From assembly GCF_964355755.1 (NCBI RefSeq), contig NC_092676.1, forward strand, positions 25,340,288 to 25,404,287: 64,000 nt of DNA. Reading direction: 5' to 3'. This document shows, in pieces, positions 55,401 through 64,000 of this stretch (positions within the stretch are counted from its first letter, which is position 1; each line of letters opens with the position of its first letter). A model generated the notes under the pieces. That model was not told the origin of the DNA. It saw nothing but the letters and a program-made list of their open reading frames with translations, and searched no databases. The position numbers and the translations under genes are program-made. The stretch comes from Antedon mediterranea (lineage: Eukaryota > Echinodermata > Crinoidea > Comatulida > Antedonidae).

Positions 55401-56368
55401 AAATCTAATTTTATACTGTATGTACGGTTTTCGATAGTCCGAAATAAAGAATACTTAGACAAAAAATATCAATATTGATTGTTTTATCAGGTATCAATTG
55501 GCAGAAACAATAGACAGCCAATTAAAGAGAATGGTGCAAGATTTGAAAGAAGTTATTGAACATCTGAACACATCAAACACTGCAGGAGAAGCTAATGATC
55601 CTGTAAGTGACTCATAGATATGCTCTTCTATACCTTTATTAGTTCTTTTAACTTTGCAATGTGTCACAGTTTCATGTCATGGATTGGATGATAATAATGC
55701 ACTATTTTTTTCAGATTCACCAGATTGCAAAAATTTTGAATGCACATATGGACTCGCTACAGTGGATTGATCATAACACAGGTGAGCTATGAACACCTGA
55801 TCGTTAATGTAAATTATTATAAATTAAGGACTTCAGTTAAATAGGTGTCGTAGTTGAGTGAGAACGTACGTTAAATAAGTGCCACAGTTGAATAAATGTT
55901 CTAGTCAAATAGATCTTGTAGTCGAGTAAGAGCCTCGGTCAAATAAGTGTTGTAGACGAGTATTTGAATAAGCGCCTTAGCTGAATAAGTATTGCAATAA
56001 AAAAAATGTAACTTATTAAGTTTGTAAATTTAGAAAACGTCTTCTTTAAGTTTTTTAAATCAAGTAAACTTCTTGGGTAAATAGGTGTTGCGGCCATCTT
56101 AGCATCTAAGCCAAATAAGCACCTAAGACGAATAAGCACCTTAGGCGAATAAGCACCTTAGGCGAATAAGCACCTTAGGCGAATAAGTTTTTGCAGTTTT
56201 TAATTATCAATGAGGTAGGAATAATAGAACTGAGCTAAGAGAAGTAAATGTTAATATAGATGTTTTTTTTATACAGCAATGTGTCAGAGGAAAGTTGATG
56301 AGATTGCCAGACAAAGTGAGATTGTACGTAGAGATCAGGAAAGGAACGTCCAACTAGCTTTTGATTGA
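49463..56368 (+). CDS. NUP62: nucleoporin p62
   Basis: Coding exons 49463-49670, 50311-50757, 50973-51002, 51103-51157, 53670-53817, 54536-54585, 55059-55193, 55491-55602, 55715-55781 and 56277-56368 (stop TGA 56366-56368) give 447 residues. The start exon is preceded by a splice acceptor at 49455, so a 5' non-coding exon exists. Residues 1-70 hold four FG dipeptides (FNFGGG, GFSFGAP, GFSFGTP, GFSFG). The Ala/Gly/Thr-rich middle has GLTLGG-type repeats but no FG. The C-terminal ~195 residues are the coiled-coil domain that trimerises with Nup58 and Nup54 in the central channel: ELEEAINKWTVELEEQEK, FLQQATQVNAWDRLL, ELEDMLTPLEESIKTQQG, LNAHMDSLQWIDHNTA. It matches vertebrate NUP62 block by block and has a similar, slightly shorter length. 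Confidence 0.97.
49790..50045 (+). mobile_element. SINE-like fragment with GCGCTATATAAATCC-(ATT)n tail
   Basis: The 3' part reads CATTAGGCGCTATATAAATC, then CAGGATATTATTATTATTT, a tail style common to invertebrate SINEs. A short inverted tail also occurs at about 32368-32408. Lies in NUP62 intron 1. Confidence 0.5.
51583..51648 (+). mobile_element. tRNA-like SINE head
   Basis: GTGTGGTGTAATGGTTATG (A-box) and TCGCTGGTTCAAGTCCCACT (B-box) about 40 bp apart, then a T run. No complete tRNA fold is seen, so it is treated as retroposed. Confidence 0.5.
51655..53222. mobile_element. TA-flanked element with palindromic left end in NUP62 intron 4
   Basis: The left end TAGGTGATCATTT and the right end AAATGATCACCTA are inverted, with TA at both edges. 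The left end is itself a hairpin (51656-51685: AGGTGATCATTT, 6-nt loop, inverse). The interior holds two diverged copies of a roughly 350-bp unit, each starting with CTCTTCAGAAT and AACTTATTATG (from about 52328 and 52680), and CpG-rich GCGCG motifs near 52015-52140. No transposase frame. Confidence 0.6.
53285..53530 (+). repeat. dispersed repeat with two related GACCTTGACC modules
   Basis: Two diverged half-units of about 120 bp, each with a GACCTTGA(C/T) start, ATAGATCATTGTG/TTGATCATTGTG, GGT(G/T)AGAATCGGAT and AAAACTGTGG. An (ACAC)n stretch at 53555-53572 follows. Confidence 0.7.
53836..54037 (-). mobile_element. tRNA-derived SINE, family B, directly after a NUP62 exon
   Basis: Same ACACAAGATGCTCTACATAA body as 4097-4257. 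On the minus strand the B-box is ATGGGTTCAAGACCTGTCA. It starts only about 19 bp after the donor of exon 53670-53817. Confidence 0.7.
54142..54257. mobile_element. MITE-1 copy
   Basis: GAGCTCTGTCTATACTATCA at the left and AAGTTTGATAGTGTAGACAA at the right, with a shortened interior. Confidence 0.75.
54319..54432. mobile_element. MITE-1 copy, left end lost
   Basis: Interior from AAAGTGTGATGTGCCCAAAT to the right end AGTTTGATAGTGTAGATAGG. Confidence 0.7.
54826..54990. repeat. dispersed repeat, family D copy 2
   Basis: Same ordered blocks as 44795-44960 (AAAGGCAAATTA, ATCAGTGGCTGGATCTCAAT, AACACTAGCC). Confidence 0.65.
55226..55412. mobile_element. MITE-2 copy, reversed body
   Basis: TTAAAGATGTACTGTCCCC at the left; contains TGGCTGGCAAGCAATTTGAC, the inverse of the MITE-2 core block. 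Confidence 0.6.
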
Positions 56369-56728
56369 GAGCTTCAATGCACTATTTCTATTACAGACAG
56401 ATCTAGGCATAAAATATCAACAACTGAATGCTAGGTAATCTAACAACAGGGTGCTGAGCTCTGGAGATCAAAGAATTTATCTGTGGCTGTGACACCATCA
56501 GAACAGACACTGCACGTTGCAGAGAATATTAACATGATACAGAACTGTTGCTATTTGTCGAAGTCAGACCTAAGATCAAAGGACTGTTACGAGCTCAGTG
56601 TCCTGTTGTTAGATTGCCTTGGTTTATTTAGGTTGTACATGTATCTGTATTATTGTATATTTTTATATTTGTGCATCAGAGAAGTGAATGAGTTCATTCA
56701 GGCACATACACCAGGCATACAGAATCTA

Positions 56729-56833
56729 AATAAAATATCAACAACGCCATTTCTGAAAAAAAATATGAAAAAAAATCACATTTTTGTTATTCTACATTTT
56801 TAAAAAAGAAATAAAAATTATCAAAGAAATAAA
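56729..56833 (+). terminator. candidate poly(A) signals of NUP62
   Basis: AATAAA at 56729-56734, 56810-56815 and 56828-56833, 360-465 bp after the stop. Which one is used cannot be decided here. Confidence 0.4.
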
Positions 56834-57044
56834 ACTTATGTATTATACAATGTATAGAATTATGTGTGATCTTGAGAAGATGAATGATTTAGCTTGTGGA
56901 AATTTTTTTACGGTCTTCATGTGTCATTAAATCGGAATCTTATTTTTTCACTTCGATAGACGATAAAAACAAATACGTATGGACAGCTTAACAGATAGCT
57001 TAATGTGTAAATCAGTAGCTAGACTTATAAGACTGTATTGTCTT

Positions 57045-57165
57045 TTTTATGTTAGTCCACCAGTCGGCGTTTCGATTTTTTTCTGAAAATATGAACTCAA
57101 ATACTAAACGTATGAAACGCCATATGTGCCAAAATATTTTACTAATTTCGGTCTAATGAAGACTA
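57045..57165. repeat. dispersed repeat, family C copy 2
   Basis: Shares CGATTTTT, GAAACGCCATA and TGTGCCAAAATATTT with 18655-18800. Confidence 0.5.
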
Positions 57166-57762
57166 GTCGGTAGCCACAGCCTCCTCTCAAATTTCAAATA
57201 TAGGTCAATGGTTTTGTCACCACCTGTTGATTGGCGTCGGTATGTATACTGGCGTGATTGTACAACATTCCCATCCAGGCCTAGCCAACTACTGATTTGA
57301 ATACAATACGCAAGACATGAGAATTCTCCATTTTGAAGGCCACTCATTTTTTAGGCTGCCTGCTAAAAGTAGGACAAATGTCAGGGTCTGCAAAACTATG
57401 TATATGATAATCTGTTTTGTTGGGGGTCAGAAAAACAAATATTGTTCTCTTCTCTTCTGCAGCCATCGGCAATATTGTATTATTGTTGCCATTGTTTTAT
57501 TGACCCTACGTAACGTACCTGAACAAAGAACAAACGTAACATGTAGCATTAACAACATCAAAGTCGGTTAAAGGGATTTGAAACTACTGTGTATAGCGCA
57601 GATTGTGGGAGCACATCGACTTACCCGCCAATGCAATTTGACTCCCTACTAGCACGTATCCGCGTTAACGGACGCATTCAGCGACAGCGCCCTCAGGTTT
57701 GGCAGTTAGCGCGTATCGCGATACGCTTCACTGGTTTGTTTTGAAATTTCGTCGCCGATTCG

Positions 57763-57829
57763 TATAAATATCAATAGTACCCCCTGTTTGTTTCCCTGTT
57801 TTAAGACAAAGTAAATCAACAAACTCAAC
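57763..57829 (+). promoter_or_regulatory. TATA box and 5' non-coding exon of the RAG1-like gene
   Basis: A strong TATAAATA at 57763-57770 is followed about 60 bp later by a good donor (AACTCAAC|GTAAGTT, GT at 57830-57831). The next exon begins after the acceptor TTTGGCAG at 58295, 4 nt before the ATG. A start site near 57795 would give a first exon of about 35 nt. This fits but is only a prediction. Confidence 0.45.
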
Positions 57830-58299
57830 GTAAGTTATATTTTTAAAATATATTAAACAAGATTTACACATACGTGTAAAATTTATAATTTATCTCAACT
57901 TTATAATGTTGGAAAAGTTTGATCATTTTATTTAGTGATAGGCCTAGATTTCGTCAATGACGAAGTCCGCAAAACTAATCTAGGTACTTAAGTATCTGCT
58001 TATATTTCTTTACACGAAGTTTTTGGTAATAAATGAAATGGTTTAAATTAAATTTGTATTAAAATAGAGACAAAATATCCTAGTAAGACTTGGGAAATAA
58101 TTATTTTTTTATAATTATGTTAGAATGTTTTACTGCTATTTAATAAGCCTATAATTAGTATTTTAGGCCTAGGCATAGTATTAATCAACATAAGTAGGCC
58201 TACTATGTGCTTTGTATAGACATACCAGACCTGTACCTGTATACCAGATAAGTACATTAGAATAGAGTAATCATAATTTTTTTTTTTTTTGGCAGATTG

Positions 58300-61200
58300 A
58301 TGGAAAACCACAAACAAATACTGTGTACACTCTGCAGAGTGTGTGGTATTAAATTAAACAAAGCCGGCTCTCGGTCAAAGAAAGTGGCAGACTATTGGGA
58401 ACAGCTTAATGTTAGCAGAGATGAAGATAGTAGCGTAACTCCATCGTCATTCTGTAATCTCTGCTACATCAAGTGTGTTGTCCAAAAACAACAAATTTCC
58501 TGCAAGGACTGGCCGCCACATAAACGAATAGGATGTAACATCTGTGAAGATAAACTACGAAAAGGTTAGTTAATACTGGTAGAGAAAATTTATTTTGTTT
58601 ATATTTTTAATGTACAGCAAATACTTTTAAAGCCATTGTTAATTGTTATCACATAGGTGGAAGGCCAAAGAAAAAGAAGAGGGGATGTGGAAATGCAGAG
58701 TGTCAAAGAAAAATGGCTCATACCTCATCAGTTACCAAGCATTTTGAACCAATAAACACAACACTAACAACTATTCCCGATTCTTACAACATTATCGGTT
58801 CTCTAAGACCATTCATGTGTTGCATCTGTAATGTATTGTGTGAATGTCCTGTCGAGTTACCATGTCATCATGTTGCTTGTAAAGCATGTGTTAATACTTG
58901 TTTTGTTGATGTCGAGTTCATGATTTGTCCTACCTGTTTAACTAATGTACACTACTTGTCTGTCACTGCTGTACCTGATCTTTTCATTCAATGTTATATG
59001 TCTGTTGCTGTCAAATGTAAGAAATGTCAGTGTCAGTTTGAATGTCGACAGTGTAATACACATGTGTGTGTCTTAAAAGAACACACTTATGCAAAACAAC
59101 CTTCCACAAGCCCTGTGCAAGCGAATGTCGAAGTTTTAGGGCACCAACTACTGTCTGCCAAAACAGCAGAAAATGGTATAGCTACCTTCAGATCAAAGGG
59201 GCAGGTACAATACATTTCTTTATTTTCTCATAATTACAATTGACCGTGTACATACTATACTGTTAAATTTATTCATATTTTCTTTTTTGTTTTGAAGACG
59301 GTTAGGTATATGAAGATACCTGCAGTTAGAGTGTCGTCAAATACAGCATCAAAAAAAACCAAAGACAGGAGGACACACCAGGTACAAAAGTTGATTGTTA
59401 ATGTTTTATAAGGGAACTTCTGAATCAATCGTCAATTTCAACAACTGATACCTTTGCTTTCACAGATTCAACAATTCAGAAAACTGATAAGTGGAGAAGA
59501 TGCTGAATTAGAACAACACAGACACGAATTTTCCCAATTAAATGAAGAATTAAAGACTATGCTTCAAACACCCATTAGGATGCCCCAAGGAGATATACTC
59601 TCAATGAGAACTCACCTTGGACTAAGTGGCTCTAGAACAAGATTATTAAAAAGGTATATTTTATTATTTAGACATTTATTTATTCTGAAATAAAACCAAA
59701 TTATTATTTCAACCTATTATTCAATCTACTTCATTTAAAATAAGCATCCGTTCCAAACTATTATTTCTTCTATTTTTAGATGGTTAGCAAAGTACCGGGT
59801 CGTTTGTGAATGCGAAGCCAGTATTGGCTGTCAAGTTGATGAGATCATAGGCGACAATCTGACATCTGAGTATGTGCCATTGTTAGTGAAAGATACCAAG
59901 ACAGATGAGTTGTTGCTCACAGATGTGCCATTAGTTGTAGTGAAAAACTTAAGAGTGAAAGTAACACAATTGTTAGATGAGCTACAAAGGTATAAATACA
60001 CACGTTTATCAAATGTTCTTTCTTTTTTTCATTAGATTTTTTTTTCAAAGCATTTGAAATATGAACACAATATTGTTTTATTATTGCTTTTAGTCTTGAT
60101 ATGCTTACTTGGCACAATGGTTTGATACCAGAAAATAAAATATGGATTAAACTAGGCGGAGACAAAGGAGGAGGAACTTACAAATTTATGCTGCAAATTG
60201 GCAATGTTGACCGGCCCAATTCTTTGAAAAATACAGTTACAATTTTGATATGGGAAGCAGGCGATTGCACCTACAATTTAAAAACAGGAATGGAGAGAAT
60301 TAGGAACCAAGTTGAAGACCTCAAGACATTGGTGTGGAAGTAAGTAGTTTATATCATAACAGTTCTGACAATTTATAAAAGTATTTACTATTTATGATTT
60401 CACTATATGTTTTGATTTATTTTTATTTTATTTCAGTGGAGAAGAAATTGAATTATTTGCATTCAGCTACAGTACTATAAATACAAATGTCGTGTTTATG
60501 GATTGTCTGAAGCAAAGTGGTAAGTATGTATTTTTTATGTTTCATAATTCTGTACATAATATATACCTCTTCCTTTATTTCAGTGGAAAAGAAATTGAAT
60601 TGTTTGCTTTCGGGGATTACGAATATGAATGCCGTGTTTACGGATTATCCGGAGCAAGTGGTAAGTACTGTAATTCTAATACACTGGAACCTAGTATTAT
60701 ATTAGGCAATATCTCATAAATAGTTTAATACTAAAAAAATGTATTTTTTATAGGACGACACTTTTGCTTATATTGCCTGAGTTCGAAGGGTAAAGTGGAT
60801 TTAACAAAAAGATCTCTAGAATCTATGAAGAAAGATTTGGAAAGTTTTGCAAGCAATGGAAGCATGTTGAAAAATGCGAAGTTTCACAACAACGTAATAA
60901 GTTCACCAATACTTGACATTGACATTGATCATGTAAGTACTGTAAAGCTCATAGATTGATCAAACTGTTTGTTTGATAAGAGTTGATAAGTTGATGCTTT
61001 TTATATCAGAAAAATTATATATATAATTTCTGCCTTGTATGATTAATGTTTGAATAAATATACCATCATCAGTTTTAAATAAAGAATGTTTCATTACAAT
61101 TAGGTTTGTCCACCTGGACTGCATATTAGCTTAGGCCTTGGGTTGAAGCATTATCAAAGTTTAGAGGATGCATGCCACACACTCGATAAAAAGATGGCCC

Positions 61201-62478
61201 AACAAGCTGACGGCATCAATGCAAGCATTGCTCGTAAAGAGTACATTAAGGTACATTATAATTTCATTTGTTGGTACCCTGTATACAGAGCATTCCATCC
61301 ATGTTACTTACAATGACCCTTTTAACCCTATTTTTCAGTTAGTGGAACATAATGAATGTTTGCGTTACCATTTAAATGAAAAGGAAAATCTGGAACAGGA
61401 GATAGGCCAAATGACTGATTATTTTAATGCTTTTAATTTACTTGGTCATGGAAATGATGATTGTGCAATTGAACTGATTACACAGATTAATCAGAAAAGG
61501 GAGAAATTAAATGCTCATGTAAGTATAAGAAATATTTTATTGTTATTATTGAACAAAGCAAATTGAATGAGAAAACTATGTGAATTATGTCATGATTATT
61601 TTGTAGAATGAACATATTGAAGCCACGCCACCGTCTCCAACTTTTTTGAAGAGAACGGGTCCCATTTGTGAGGAGTTGGACAAACGCTTGATCAAAATGG
61701 GCATAACAAGGCAGGCATACTGGGGACAGTGTTTTGTTGGGAACCATATCCATAAATTGTACATGGTAGGTATAAAGCTGACGTTGATGACTTACAAATG
61801 TGGCATGGGCTGTTTCAGTTTTTTTTTAATAATTGCATTTTGAATAAACAATAAATTAAATCATTTCAGACAACAAATATTAAATATTTAATGGATGGAA
61901 TAACCCACACTGTCCAAGCCATTTGTCCAACTCTTTTGAAGGAGGCTGAAGATGTAGCTGTGGCCTACACAAAGTTATTTAATGCATTTGGAGCCTGCCA
62001 CAGATTATACAATTCAGCAGAACAATTCGGGAATGCTGAAATTGATCAGTTGCGTATGTACAGTACAGAAATCTTTGTTAAATTTTAAATAATTGCATAT
62101 TTATTATTAAATAAATATTAAGCATTCAGAATATAAATGACAACTTTGCTTTTGTTACCTACAGAACAAAATATATCAATCTATAAAGAGATTTTCGCCA
62201 CATTCCATGAAACGCAGCCTCCAAAATTTCACATATTGTGCGAGCATATCATACCATGGATCAAGAAATGGGGGGTGGGATTAGGATTCCATGGCGAACA
62301 AGGTGGTGAGTCAATGCACGCAAGATTGAATGGCATCCAACGTGACTACCGTGGCAGAACAACAGACAGATTAACCATTTTGCTGTCAGTGGTGAAAAAT
62401 CACTGGGTTTCGTGCAGTCCATCAACTCTAAAGGCGATTCCTGAAAAGAAGGCCAATAAAAGGAAAATTGAGGAATAA
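58300..62478 (+). CDS. RAG1-like protein: N-terminal zinc modules, RING finger and DDE recombinase-type core
   Basis: Exons 58300-58564, 58657-59204, 59298-59381, 59466-59653, 59780-59989, 60094-60339, 60584-60660, 60754-60932, 61104-61250, 61339-61518, 61607-61765, 61870-62053 and 62165-62478 join without frame breaks to 926 residues. The N-terminus resembles vertebrate RAG1: LCRVCG near residue 12, FCNLC, WPPHKRIGCNICEDKLRKGG, a basic patch, then a C3HC4 RING at ~143-182 (C-x2-C, PCHHVACKAC, CPTC) and a Cys/His-rich tail. The core shows Asp455 (KLGGDKGGG), Asp525 (FGDYEYECRVYGLSGASG, aligning with RAG1 GYDEKLVREVEGLEASG), zinc pair Cys544/Cys547 (HFCLYC), His844-x4-His849 and Glu866 (GFHGEQGGESMHARLN, at the place of RAG1 ASEGNESGNK). 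All four RAG1 zinc ligands and the DDE triad thus have counterparts. No terminal repeats are visible, so domesticated gene versus mobile element is open. An alternative exon lies at 60437-60519. Confidence 0.88.
60437..60519 (+). other. alternative exon A of the RAG1-like gene (lacks catalytic Asp)
   Basis: Duplicate of exon B (60584-60660). Both follow TTTATTTCAG and end AGTG|GTAAGTA. A is 83 nt and B is 77 nt, so both have the same phases. A reads NGEEIELFAFSYSTINTNVV, then FMDCLKQSG; B reads NGKEIELFAFGDYEYECRVY, then GLSGASG. A net +5 and a later +1 nt shift the frame across the catalytic segment, and a YKCRVYGLSEAK remnant is visible in another frame. Either exon alone keeps the gene frame; both together break it. 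Whether A is used or is a decayed copy is not known. Confidence 0.75.
60584..60660 (+). other. exon B of the RAG1-like gene (carries catalytic Asp525)
   Basis: Encodes FGDYEYECRVYGLSGASG, the counterpart of the RAG1 Asp708 segment, directly followed in the next exon by the C-x2-C zinc pair. Separated from exon A by only a 64-nt intron. Confidence 0.85.
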
Positions 62479-62633
62479 TGTACTGGCACTGTTGTATCTT
62501 CACAGATTGTTGTATCTTCACAGGTTTTGAAGTTGATCTTAATAATGTTTTTTTAATGGATAGAGTATAAAATTTGTAATAATACAGAAAACAAAAAATC
62601 TCATGTGCAATCTTTGTGCCCAACAACAAATTA

Positions 62634-62900
62634 TTAAAGATGTATTGTCTTCCTGAAAAAAATAATTATTAAAACATTTTTTGTTGAATATGCCATTTGA
62701 ATGTCACCTAATAGTATCCACTTTGACCAAAAATTGGATCGAAAGAAAATGTATTTACCTAAAAAACTGTAATTTAAAGCAAAAAATAGTCAAATTGGCT
62801 GCCAGCCAATAGGTTTTTGGTTGAATTTAACAATTTATTTTGCCATTTTATAAGTAATTATTAATCTTTATTTTTCATGTTTTTTGAGGACAATACATCT
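62634..62900. mobile_element. MITE-2 copy, near complete
   Basis: Starts TTAAAGATGTATTGTC and ends GAGGACAATACATCT. Contains ACTTTGACCAAAAATTGGAT and GTCAAATTGGCTGCCAGCCA as in the copy at 31-350. Begins about 155 bp after the RAG1-like stop codon. Confidence 0.8.
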
Positions 62901-64000
62901 ACTACTAAGTACTGTATTACGTTACTGGATTTAAGTAGGAACTTTAAGAACATTCTTTCTTTCTTGTCCAAATATGAAAGTAATGTGAATTAGTTTACAG
63001 ATTTCCTATCTCTGTTGAAAGCTGAATGTACAACTAACTATTCAAATATTTTTCCAATCTTAGATTATCAGTTACTGATAACAAATACCTCATTAGAAAT
63101 AAATGTCGTCAATGTCATCGATCAAATTCTTTGATTTATTTGATGACCTATATCAATCATTTTGTTCTCTGTTATTTTGTTATATTATATTATATTTTAA
63201 TAGTGTTAACAATTCTTATAAAACAGTCTATAAATCAATAAATTATGTTTAATTATTTTTAAAAACTGGATTACATGCCATTCAATATATTTGATTAACA
63301 ATAACAATGTTGTATAATTACTTACCTATTTGACAATGGTATAATCCACAACAACCAATCACATAGTGTAAATTGGATCGTTCCATTTGTTTTATTAGGG
63401 GTAAGTACAATTGCATTTTTAAAAATATATAATATACTTGCATCAAACACAATCGTAAACATATTTTAGTTTATAAAAAAAACACTCTATTACAGAAAAT
63501 ACTTTTAGAATGTGTGGTAACAATTTCCTCGCTGATAAGTATGTATTTACAGATAAGACATGCGACTATTTAATGAGGTCGGCAGTATTCTGTTGATTGC
63601 GCAATCTTTAAAAAATGGCGTTTTAATTTGACAAACCGATAATTATAATTATAAATACTCAATTGCCATCTTCATTGTGTCGGATATAAGCAATATCAAG
63701 TTTCTTCTTGAAAAAATGAATGTTTATACAAATTGGTAAATGCTCATATTCCATGTAAATATCAGTAAAAGTTCACATTTTGCCCGGTTCCCATTCCGTA
63801 TATTCAATTATTTCCCGGTTATGACCATGTGCAATCCATAGTGAAACTATCCATATTACCCATAAGACCATAGTCCATTTTCAAAAAACTTCTAATAATT
63901 GGTATTATAAAAAATTAAATAACATACAAAAATTATGTTATTTTGTACCAAAAAAAACAGCAATATTCAAACAATATTATTTTTGCTTTAAAATGTGTTC
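62901..64000. other. AT-rich region downstream of the RAG1-like gene
   Basis: No exon, RNA gene or repeat family could be recognised. In particular no kelch-type (RAG2-like) frame appears on either strand before the window ends. Confidence 0.5.

Noticed and set aside
56483-56803. 106-aa ORF after NUP62
   Set aside because: It lies in the 3'UTR, is low-complexity, and overlaps the poly(A) signals.
62901-64000. CACTATG-type heptamers (for example inverted at 63362-63368 and 63837-63843) as recombination signals or Transib-type ends of the RAG1-like gene
   Set aside because: No partner heptamer or terminal repeat was found upstream of 57763, and no nonamer at 12/23 spacing. Seven-base matches are expected by chance.
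62479-64000. A RAG2-like kelch partner next to the RAG1-like gene
   Set aside because: No kelch-like or PHD-like frame is visible on either strand in the remaining 1.5 kb. The window ends too soon to exclude one further on.

Overview
The window is eukaryotic nuclear DNA, AT-rich and intron-rich, with compact exons in long repeat-filled introns. The gene set (ARHGAP39, NUP62, an LRR membrane protein, a plant-like pathogen-related protein and a RAG1-like DDE protein) and the dense small inverted-repeat transposons point to a marine invertebrate. A deuterostome, possibly an echinoderm, is the best guess, but that is inference and the species cannot be named from the sequence alone.

Layout: 543-30423 (+) holds the 3' part of an ARHGAP39/Vilse RhoGAP gene: a disordered Ser-rich region, then MyTH4, then RhoGAP. 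It contains a 20 kb repeat-rich intron and an apparent U12-type AT-AC intron. 36020-37967 (-) is a three-exon pathogen-related-protein-like gene of 212 aa. 39940-46067 (+) is a secreted/membrane LRR protein of 334 aa whose transmembrane exon is present in three tandem copies. 49463-56368 (+) is nucleoporin p62 (447 aa). 58300-62478 (+) is a 926 aa RAG1-like gene. Its N-terminal zinc modules and C3HC4 RING resemble vertebrate RAG1. Its core shows a D...D...E triad plus the C-x2-C and H-x4-H zinc ligands of the RAG1/Transib fold.

The most interesting locus is the RAG1-like gene. The exon carrying the second catalytic Asp has a tandem duplicate upstream. The duplicate has the same phase and good splice sites but no such Asp, and including both copies would break the frame. 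This looks like a pair of mutually exclusive exons that could switch a catalytic and a non-catalytic form.

Between and inside the genes lie many non-autonomous elements whose ends can be read directly. They include a hAT-like element with an exact 8-bp target duplication, Harbinger-like elements with TTA/TAA duplications, TA-flanked elements, several MITE families (one with internal 21-bp tandem expansion), tRNA-derived SINEs, one LINE remnant and a 16-bp minisatellite of about 750 bp. The genes appear functionally unrelated; no operon-like logic is seen.
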